Origin: Acidimicrobiales bacterium
GTDB lineage: Bacteria; Actinomycetota; Acidimicrobiia; Acidimicrobiales; SZUA-35
NCBI GenBank assembly: GCA_013003325.1
Contig: JABDJU010000119.1
Location: 1-12,550 of the forward strand
Direction: 5' to 3'
DNA length: 12,550 bases
Positions 6,884-12,550 of this stretch are shown here, one piece after another. A program made the position numbers and the translations under genes. Positions within the stretch are counted from its first letter, which is position 1. Every line of letters begins with the position of its first letter. The notes beneath the pieces are model-generated. The model had not been told where the DNA came from. It did not search any database and saw only the letters and a program-made list of their open reading frames with translations.

Positions 6884-7846
6884 ATGCATCGCTTGAACGG
6901 CCCCTACTACGACGACCTCACCCCCGGGACGGTGTTGCCCCAGTTGCCGTCGTTCACGATCACCGACGCCGACAACGTTCTGTACCGCAGCATCACCGGC
7001 GACGAGAATCGGCTCGCCGCCGACCGATCGGCCTACGGCGCGGCGTCGGGCCGCGAGGGTGCCCTGGTGAACCCCGGCCTGGTTATCCAACTGTCGATCG
7101 GGCTCAGCACCAGCGCCACCCGCCACGCCATCGCCAACCTGTTCTACCGGGGCGTGCTGGTCAGGCGTCCAGTCGAGGTCGGCGAGACTGTGCAAACCAC
7201 GACCACGGTGCTCGGCATGGCCGACAGCCGGCCCAAGGGCGACCTCAATCGGGGCAAAGTGCTCCTCGGCATCGAGACCGTCGGAACGAACGGCCCCATC
7301 GCCAGCTATCAGCGTTGCGCCCTCCTTCCGGCCCGCGGCGGAGCGCCCGGCTTCAGCGACGACGTCGGTTCGGCCACGTCGGCTCCGGACCCCGACTACG
7401 CGTCGGCCATTCCGGCGTGGGATCTGTCCGCCCTGCCCAGGTTGCCGGTGGCGACTGGCGACACGATCGAGGACCCGATGTGGGACCACATCGATCTCGC
7501 ACCCGCGTTCGCCCGCATGACGTTCAACCAGGCGATGGTGCATAGATCGGTGTTCGCCACCACCTACGACAGCCGCCTTGTCTACGGCGGGCATGTGATC
7601 GCTCTGGCTCAGGCATCGGCGAGCCGAGTCTTCCCCGGTACCGCCACCGTGCTGGGCTGGAAACGATGCAACCACACCGCCCCCGCCTTCGAGGGCGACA
7701 CGGTGAGCTTCACCCACACGCTGAAGACCACAGAATCCGTCGCCAACGGTCGGATGCTCACGATCGAAACCGCCGGCTATCGCCAGGAAGAGGGGTCAGA
7801 CCCCGTCCAGCTTCTCGACTGGGAGTATGTGCTGCTCCACCGCTGA
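6884..7846 (+). CDS. Double-hotdog MaoC-like protein, mesaconyl-CoA hydratase-like
   Basis: The 320-residue product has two MaoC-type hotdog halves. In the first, SITGDENRLAADRSAYG (about 37-52) and NLFYRGVLVRRPVEVGETV resemble the beta-methylmalyl-CoA dehydratase/mesaconyl-CoA hydratase group as I remember it; the second has RLVYGGHVIALAQA and PAFEGDTVSF. Enzymes of this group add or remove water on branched C4-C5 acyl-CoA double bonds. The usual hydratase motif GDxNxLHxD reads GDENRLAAD here, so the expected histidine is alanine at residue 45; activity may rest on the second half or differ. ATG at 6884 follows CACAAT with eight bases between; GGGAG sits only two bases before the ATG, too close for a normal ribosome site. 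It diverges from the hydrolase gene and converges on the aldolase-like gene, with two bases between the stop codons. Family sure, reaction uncertain. Confidence 0.82.
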   Translation: MHRLNGPYYDDLTPGTVLPQLPSFTITDADNVLYRSITGDENRLAADRSAYGAASGREGALVNPGLVIQLSIGLSTSATRHAIANLFYRGVLVRRPVEVGETVQTTTTVLGMADSRPKGDLNRGKVLLGIETVGTNGPIASYQRCALLPARGGAPGFSDDVGSATSAPDPDYASAIPAWDLSALPRLPVATGDTIEDPMWDHIDLAPAFARMTFNQAMVHRSVFATTYDSRLVYGGHVIALAQASASRVFPGTATVLGWKRCNHTAPAFEGDTVSFTHTLKTTESVANGRMLTIETAGYRQEEGSDPVQLLDWEYVLLHR

Positions 7847-7855
7847 GTTCAGCGG
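7840..7855. terminator. Palindrome holding both convergent stop codons
   Basis: CCGCTGAGTTCAGCGG can fold as a six-base-pair stem (CCGCTG/CAGCGG) with loop AGTT. It contains the TGA of the MaoC-like gene (7844-7846) and the reverse-complement stop of the aldolase-like gene (7849-7851). No T-tract follows on either strand, so it would be at best a weak or factor-aided bidirectional terminator. Confidence 0.35.
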
Positions 7856-8619
7856 ATCGACCGATCAAGCCAGTGGTAGGTGCGCCAGGCCACGTGATCG
7901 GGCTGGAGCGTGGAGGCGGCGACCTTGGCGGCTTCATCGCTGATGGCTTTGCCGTTGGGTGCTTTCACATGAACCTCAGCCACCCGTTCGGCGGTGACAA
8001 ACCAGGAGATGGCCGCTTCGACGGACCGACCGACTGTCAGCAGCCCGTGGTTCCGCAGGATGATGAGCTTGTTGCCCCCCAGCGCCGCTGCGATACGTTG
8101 GCCGCCGTCGTAGGAAAGCACCTCCACTTCTTCGTCGTCGAACATGGCCTGATCGAAAACGAAGGCGCAGCTCTCCTGGCTGAGCGCCCGGAACGGCTCC
8201 ACGTTTGCCGACCACGGCGTACCGAACTGGGTATGGGTATGGGCGGCGCCGACCACGTCGGAACGGGCGGCGTAGAGCGGAGCGTGGATGTTGTAGCCGG
8301 CGGTGTTCACCCCACCGGTCTCGTTGCCATGCTCATCGGTGACACGACCGTCGGGGCCCACCAACACGAGCTTGTCGGGGGTGGCATCGGCGAAGGTCAC
8401 CCCGTAATCGAGTACCCAGAAGTGATCGAGCAGCTCGGGGTCCCGAGCGGTCACATGTCCATCGCCGAGTTGTCCCCAGCGCATGGCAGCAAAAATCTGA
8501 TACCCCCGGGCCACAACCTGTCTGCGGTGGGCTCGTTCCTCCTCGACCGACCGAACCTGGCCGTAGCGGTCGACGCCGTGAAACGGCGGGTAGTGGTCGA
8601 TGTAGCTGTCGTCGCTCAT
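7849..8619 (-). CDS. Class II aldolase/adducin-family protein
   Basis: The 256-residue protein has the class II aldolase/adducin fold. Zinc ligands are visible as H127 and H129 in GAAHTHTQF and H191 in LRNHGLLTVG. The position of the catalytic glutamate in fuculose- and rhamnulose-phosphate aldolases is occupied by glycine in NTAGYNIHAPLY (about G108), as in adducin-like members, so retro-aldol activity on sugar phosphates is doubtful; a decarboxylase, epimerase or non-classical aldolase is equally possible. I chose the ATG at 8619, which has GAGGA four bases upstream; a TTG at 8634 in the same frame would overlap the upstream gene by four bases. The upstream PPOX gene ends 11 bases before this start, making a likely two-gene operon. 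The C-terminal part is helical. Confidence 0.88.
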   Translation of the reverse strand: MSDDSYIDHYPPFHGVDRYGQVRSVEEERAHRRQVVARGYQIFAAMRWGQLGDGHVTARDPELLDHFWVLDYGVTFADATPDKLVLVGPDGRVTDEHGNETGGVNTAGYNIHAPLYAARSDVVGAAHTHTQFGTPWSANVEPFRALSQESCAFVFDQAMFDDEEVEVLSYDGGQRIAAALGGNKLIILRNHGLLTVGRSVEAAISWFVTAERVAEVHVKAPNGKAISDEAAKVAASTLQPDHVAWRTYHWLDRSIR

Positions 8620-8630
8620 CACTTCCTCGC

Positions 8631-9035
8631 TCAAGCGTCGTCGAGAGTGACGATCACGGCCGAGTCGCTGACGTCGCCCCGATTGAACAGCTTCGCCACC
8701 TTATAGAAGGCGTTGATGGCGGTGAACTTCCATCCGTACTTGTCCTTGATCAGGGCCCGGATCCGTTCAAAGCTCGGCCCGCCAATCTCCACAACCGCCG
8801 TCCCCGATAAGGGCACGGATCCAGCGAGCACATTTCCCCGGCTGTCGCTGGGTTGAAGCCGGACGCTGGAGTTGTTGGCCAGCCGTTTTGCCTTCCACGA
8901 CGAAGATGCGGTCGTGAACCCAACCGTGCCGTCACCCAGGTCGGCGATCCAGACGGGGCAAGTCTTCGCTTCGCCGTTCTTTCGGAACGTAGTGAAGCTC
9001 ACGTACTCGTTCGCCGCGATGCTGAAGGCTCCCAT
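8631..9035 (-). CDS. PPOX-class F420-dependent enzyme, Rv2061-like
   Basis: The 134-residue protein fits the split beta-barrel flavin/deazaflavin-binding family related to pyridoxamine 5'-phosphate oxidase. The opening YVSFTTFRKNGEAKTCPVW, then GFTTASSSWKAKRLANNSSVRL, are the conserved cofactor-pocket strands; later LSGTAVVE and DKYGWKF follow family order. Length and motifs suit the Rv2061-type PPOX subgroup, in which coenzyme F420 is the presumed cofactor; FMN cannot be excluded. The substrate is unknown. The start at 9035 lacks a Shine-Dalgarno but has TACGCT seven bases upstream, as in a leaderless transcript. It is first in a minus-strand pair with the aldolase-like gene and diverges from the potassium channel gene. 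Confidence 0.87.
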   Translation of the reverse strand: MGAFSIAANEYVSFTTFRKNGEAKTCPVWIADLGDGTVGFTTASSSWKAKRLANNSSVRLQPSDSRGNVLAGSVPLSGTAVVEIGGPSFERIRALIKDKYGWKFTAINAFYKVAKLFNRGDVSDSAVIVTLDDA

Positions 9036-9042
9036 GAATTCG

Positions 9043-9048
9043 AGCGTA
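9043..9048 (-). promoter_or_regulatory. Probable -10 box, leaderless start of the PPOX gene
   Basis: The minus strand reads TACGCT, seven bases, then ATG at 9035. No ribosome site is visible. Confidence 0.5.
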
Positions 9049-9059
9049 CCCCTAGGTCG

Positions 9060-9074
9060 ACATACGGTCTATGT
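9060..9074. promoter_or_regulatory. Candidate operator dyad between divergent genes
   Basis: ACATA (9060-9064) and TATGT (9070-9074) form an inverted repeat with five bases between, 25 bases upstream of the PPOX start. The size suits a dimeric regulator site, but chance occurrence is possible. Confidence 0.25.
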
Positions 9075-9146
9075 GACGCAGCCGGCCGGACGCTCGGAAC
9101 GAGGGATGATCGGCCTGTAAGACACAGCCCCCTCGGGCCGAGCCCG

Positions 9147-9152
9147 TACTCT
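9147..9152 (+). promoter_or_regulatory. Probable -10 box, leaderless start of the channel gene
   Basis: TACTCT is followed by six bases and the GTG at 9159. No Shine-Dalgarno precedes the GTG, and protein homology begins only after it. Confidence 0.6.
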
Positions 9153-9158
9153 TCTGGT

Positions 9159-10178
9159 GTGGAACCTCGAGGCCTCTACTGGAAACGGTCCGAGAACGAC
9201 CCGTGGCGCCGCTTCCAGGGCGCGATGCTGCTGGTGCTGTGCATCGTGCTCACCGGCTGGATCGGCTACCGACTTCTGGGCCTTCCATGGCTGGACGCCC
9301 TCTATCAGACCGTCATCACCATCACCACCGTCGGCTTCACCGAGGTCGACCTCGATCTGGCCAACACCAACTCGTACCGGATGTTCACGATGTTTCTCGT
9401 GGTCGTGGGAGTCGGCGCGGTGCTGTTCACGATCTCGGTGTTCGTCGACACGCTGATCGCAGGAACACTGAACGATGCCTTCAGGAGGCGAAGAATGCTG
9501 AGCGCAATCTCCAAAATGGATCGCCACACCATCGTGTGTGGCTGGGGTCAAGTCGGCCATGCGGTAGTCGATTTCTGCCGCAAGAACGGCTCCGAGGTGG
9601 TGGTGATAGATCGCGAGCCGATTGACGACTACTCGGAGATGCCGCTGATCATCGGTGACGCCACCCACGATGATGTGCTGCGCCAGGCCGGCGTGGAACG
9701 AGCCAGCACCATGGTGCTGGCACTGGACGGAGATGCGGAAAATCTGTTCGTGTGTCTGTCGGCACGAGCGATGCGAAAGGACTTGTTCATCGTGGCCCGC
9801 ACGAGTGATCAATCGAACGAGACCAAGTTCTTTCAGGCCGGAGCCGATCGGGTGATGAACCCTCACCAGATTGGCGGTTCGCGCATGGCCGCCGTTGCCC
9901 TCCAGCCCAACGTCGCCGAGTTTCTCGACGAGGTGCTGCACGACGATCAACACGATGTGAGCGTGCAGGAGGTCATCGTCCGGTCCGATTCGCCGATGGC
10001 CGGCCACAAGCTGCTCGACCTCCGCGAGGGCGACCAGCGCTCACTTATTATTGCGATCCGCAAGCCGGACCACCGCTATCACACCAACCCTTCGCCCCAT
10101 ACGGTGGTCGAAGATGGCGATGTGCTCATCGCCCTGGGCAGCTTCACCGAGCTCGATTCTCTGCGCAGCCGAATCTGA
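9159..10178 (+). CDS. Two-TM potassium channel with RCK (TrkA-N/TrkA-C) domains
   Basis: The 339-residue protein has the layout of RCK-gated potassium channels such as MthK. TM1 spans about 21-42, a pore helix follows, the filter is TTVGFTEV (56-63), and TM2 spans about 70-92. From about residue 122 a Rossmann RCK domain begins: HTIVCGWGQVGHAVVDF has the GxGxxG turn, with VVVIDREP ending the second strand in the acidic residue that usually binds nucleotide ribose. Residues from about 260 form a TrkA-C domain (VQEVIVRSDSPMAGHKLLDL to EDGDVLIALG). The filter has phenylalanine, threonine and glutamate where GYGD is canonical. The open frame runs further left, but the GTG at 9159 is the first sensible start. 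The gene stands alone, 94 bases before pyruvate carboxylase. It should be a membrane tetramer controlling K+ flux. Confidence 0.92.
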   Translation: MEPRGLYWKRSENDPWRRFQGAMLLVLCIVLTGWIGYRLLGLPWLDALYQTVITITTVGFTEVDLDLANTNSYRMFTMFLVVVGVGAVLFTISVFVDTLIAGTLNDAFRRRRMLSAISKMDRHTIVCGWGQVGHAVVDFCRKNGSEVVVIDREPIDDYSEMPLIIGDATHDDVLRQAGVERASTMVLALDGDAENLFVCLSARAMRKDLFIVARTSDQSNETKFFQAGADRVMNPHQIGGSRMAAVALQPNVAEFLDEVLHDDQHDVSVQEVIVRSDSPMAGHKLLDLREGDQRSLIIAIRKPDHRYHTNPSPHTVVEDGDVLIALGSFTELDSLRSRI

Positions 10179-10272
10179 CCGGCGAGATAGGGCATCGTTG
10201 GCGCGGCAGGTTGATTTGCCGGAACGCTGACCTGGACTTTACTTGCCGACCGGGATCGCCAAGTCTGGAGTC

Positions 10273-12550
10273 ATGCCGGAGATCACGAAGCTGCTCGTAG
10301 CCAACCGAGGTGAGATCGCGATCAGGGTGTTCCGCGCTGCAGTAGAGCTCGGGATCGAGACGGTAGCGATCTACACCTGGGAAGACCGGCAGAGCCTGCA
10401 TCGGTTGAAGGCGGACGAGTCGTATCAGATCGGGACCGAGGGCCATCCACTCCAGCCCTACCTCGACATCGAAGAGGTCATCGCCGCTGCTCGGGAAAGC
10501 GGCGCCGATGCAATCCACCCCGGCTACGGGTTCATGTCGGAGAACCCCGACCTGGCCCAAGCCTGCGCCGACAACGGCATCACATTCGTCGGGCCTCCTC
10601 AACGAGTGCTCGAACTGTGCGGCAACAAAATGCGGGCTCAGACCATGGCTGCCGAAGCAGGGTTGACGGTGCTCACCCAGTCGCCCGAGGTCACCGCCGA
10701 CACGGCCCGGGCCGAAGCCGACAAGATCGGTTTCCCGGTGTTCGTCAAGGCGGCCAGCGGCGGCGGGGGGCGCGGCCTTCGCCGCATCGACGATCCCGAC
10801 CGGATCGCCGACGCCGTCGACACCGCCCGTCGCGAGGCCCAGAGCGCCTTCGGCGATCCGACCGTGTTCCTCGAACGAGCCGTAATTGACCCCCGCCACA
10901 TCGAAGTGCAACTCCTCGGCGACGGGACCGATGTGATCCACCTGTACGAACGGGACTGTTCGGTGCAACGGCGTCATCAGAAGGTTGTGGAACTGGCCCC
11001 CGCACCCAACCTGAGCGCTGAGCTGCGAGACAAGATCTGCGATGCGGCGGTGCGGTTCGGTCGCCACATCGGCTATGTCAACGCCGGCACAGTGGAGTTC
11101 CTGCTGGATCGGTCCGGTGACTTCGTGTTCATCGAGATGAACCCACGGGTGCAGGTTGAACACACCGTCACCGAGGAGACCACCGACGTCGACATCGTGC
11201 AGACCCAGCTCCAGATCGCCAGCGGCAGGACTCTCGCCGAGCTCGGACTCGAGCAATCGGCCATCCGCCAGCGGGGGGCAGCCCTCCAGTGCCGCATCAC
11301 CACCGAAGACCCGGCCAACGGCTTTCGACCCGACACCGGGCGGATCCTCACCTTCCGCGAACCAGGCGGGGCGGGCATACGGCTCGACGGAGGCGGGGGC
11401 TACGCGGGTGCGGAGATCACGCCCTACTTCGATTCGCTGCTCACCAAGCTCACGTGCCGAGGCCACACCTTCGAACAGGCCGTCGGTCGTGCCGAGAGGG
11501 CCCTGGCCGAGTTCAGGGTCAGGGGGCCGGTCACCAACCTGAACTTCCTTCAGGCCGTTCTCGCCGACGCTGACTTCCGGGCCGGCAGGGTCACGACCAG
11601 CTTCATCGACGAACGGCCCGAACTGCTCGAGGGAGAGGTCTCGCTCGACCGGGCTACCCGGTTGTTGCGCTGGCTGGGTGAGGTGACGGTGAACGGGGTC
11701 CACGGTGAGGCCCCGCTCGACAATGATCCGCAGGTCAAGCTGCCCCCACGTCCCACCGAGCCCCCGCCGGCCGGCACCAAACAGCTTCTCGACCAGCTGG
11801 GACCGGAGAAGTTCGCCGAATGGATGCGATCCCAAACCCAGCTTCTGGTCACCGACACCACGCTGCGGGATGCTCACCAGTCGATCCTCGCCACCAGGGT
11901 TCGCACCATCGACCTGGTCGCCGGTGCCCGCCATATGGCCCACAGCACACCCCAGCTGTTGAGCGCCGAGTGCTGGGGCGGCGCAACCTTCGATGTGGCG
12001 CTTCGATTCCTGCACGAGGATCCTTGGGACCGCTTGGAACGGCTGCGGGATGCCGCCCCGAACATCTGTATGCAGATGCTGCTGCGAGGCCGAAACACCG
12101 TCGGGTACACGGCCTATCCGGACCGGGTGGCCGAGGCGTTCGTACACCAAGCCCACCGAGCGGGCGTCGATATCTTCAGAGTCTTCGATGCGCTCAACAA
12201 CATCGAACAGATGCGCCCGGCGATCAGAGCTGGCCGCGAGACCGGTGCGTTGATCGAAGGCACGATTTGTTACAGCGGCAATATGGCCGATCCGGCCGAG
12301 ACGCTCTTCACCCTCGACTACTACCTGGGGGTGGCCGAGGAGCTGGCTGCCGAGGGAGTCCACGTGCTCTGCATCAAAGACATGGCCGGCCTGCTCCGGG
12401 CCCCGGCGGCGCGAACCCTCGTGACCGCCCTGCGGGAACGGTTCGACCAACCGGTACATCTTCACACCCACGACAGCGCGGGAGGGCAGCTCGCCACCTA
12501 CGTGGCGGCGTCGGACGCGGGGGTTGATGCGATCGATGGTGCGGCCGCCC
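10273..12550 (+). CDS. pyc: Pyruvate carboxylase, N-terminal two thirds (cut by window edge)
   Basis: The frame stays open from the ATG at 10273 through 759 codons to the window end. Pyruvate carboxylase makes oxaloacetate from pyruvate, bicarbonate and ATP. The biotin carboxylase part begins KLLVANRGEIAIRVFRAA (6-23), with HPGYGFMSENP, the glycine-rich ATP loop ASGGGGRG (161-168) and EMNPRVQVEH with E288, N290 and R292. The carboxyltransferase part starts about 524 with VTDTTLRDAHQS (D533 as metal ligand), then AECWGGATFDVALRFLHEDP, MLLRGRNTVGY, the lysine expected to be carbamylated at 702 (CIKDMAG) and the metal-binding HTHD (731-734). Both parts in one chain separate it from subunit-split enzymes. 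The biotinyl domain would lie to the right. GGAG sits two bases before the ATG, so the start signal is weak, but homology begins there. Confidence 0.95.
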   Translation, partial: MPEITKLLVANRGEIAIRVFRAAVELGIETVAIYTWEDRQSLHRLKADESYQIGTEGHPLQPYLDIEEVIAAARESGADAIHPGYGFMSENPDLAQACADNGITFVGPPQRVLELCGNKMRAQTMAAEAGLTVLTQSPEVTADTARAEADKIGFPVFVKAASGGGGRGLRRIDDPDRIADAVDTARREAQSAFGDPTVFLERAVIDPRHIEVQLLGDGTDVIHLYERDCSVQRRHQKVVELAPAPNLSAELRDKICDAAVRFGRHIGYVNAGTVEFLLDRSGDFVFIEMNPRVQVEHTVTEETTDVDIVQTQLQIASGRTLAELGLEQSAIRQRGAALQCRITTEDPANGFRPDTGRILTFREPGGAGIRLDGGGGYAGAEITPYFDSLLTKLTCRGHTFEQAVGRAERALAEFRVRGPVTNLNFLQAVLADADFRAGRVTTSFIDERPELLEGEVSLDRATRLLRWLGEVTVNGVHGEAPLDNDPQVKLPPRPTEPPPAGTKQLLDQLGPEKFAEWMRSQTQLLVTDTTLRDAHQSILATRVRTIDLVAGARHMAHSTPQLLSAECWGGATFDVALRFLHEDPWDRLERLRDAAPNICMQMLLRGRNTVGYTAYPDRVAEAFVHQAHRAGVDIFRVFDALNNIEQMRPAIRAGRETGALIEGTICYSGNMADPAETLFTLDYYLGVAEELAAEGVHVLCIKDMAGLLRAPAARTLVTALRERFDQPVHLHTHDSAGGQLATYVAASDAGVDAIDGAAA

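Noticed and set aside
8620..8634. TTG at 8634 as start of the aldolase-like gene, giving a four-base overlap with the PPOX gene
   Set aside because: The ATG at 8619 has a GAGGA ribosome site just upstream, which the TTG lacks. The TTG start remains possible.
10204..10221. Hairpin CGGCA/TGCCG between the channel gene and pyc as a terminator
   Set aside because: The stem is only five pairs and no T-tract follows.
10261..10266. AAGTCT six bases before the pyc ATG as a further leaderless -10 box
   Set aside because: It lacks the leading T of TANNNT, and GGAG lies just before the ATG, so neither mode of initiation is convincingly shown.
10144..12471. A 775-codon open frame on the minus strand opposite pyruvate carboxylase
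   Set aside because: Its translation has no recognisable domain, while the plus strand encodes an unmistakable pyruvate carboxylase with every key residue. Long antisense frames are expected from GC-rich codon bias.

Overview
The window is GC-rich, densely packed bacterial chromosome. A Rv2061-type F420 enzyme, a DrrAB-like transporter, a DUF2087 regulator and many apparently leaderless starts all suggest an actinobacterium, perhaps of the Acidimicrobiia. That placement is inferred from gene content and start signals; no rRNA or tRNA gene is present to confirm it. No mobile element, CRISPR array, tRNA or rRNA was seen, and no stretch over 300 bases lacks a gene.

Left part (1-2295): a TPP riboswitch on the minus strand leads a thiamine uptake operon, thiB then thiP, which runs off the left edge. 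Diverging from it is a small HTH/DUF2087 regulator gene that ends in a strong rho-independent terminator set inside a larger inverted repeat.

Middle (2301-6813): on the minus strand lie a DrrA/DrrB-type ABC exporter (ATPase and permease overlapping by one base) and, upstream of it, a TauE/SafE-family permease gene broken by a single-base frameshift. Diverging on the plus strand is a class V PLP aminotransferase of the serine/alanine-glyoxylate type. It converges on an alpha/beta hydrolase gene.

Right part (6884-12550): a double-hotdog MaoC-like protein resembling mesaconyl-CoA hydratases converges on a two-gene minus-strand unit (PPOX F420-type enzyme, then class II aldolase/adducin protein). 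Next come a two-TM potassium channel with RCK domains and the first 759 codons of pyruvate carboxylase, cut by the right edge.

The window looks like ordinary housekeeping and central-carbon content: cofactor uptake, efflux, glyoxylate/amino acid exchange, CoA-ester chemistry and anaplerosis. I found no convincing undescribed multi-gene system. The most notable signals are a recurrent TANNNT-like box placed 6-8 bases before start codons, the near-intact frameshifted TauE gene, the riboswitch whose 3' end carries the thiB ribosome binding site, the four-arm inverted repeat at 2203-2295, and substitutions at expected catalytic or filter positions in three proteins.
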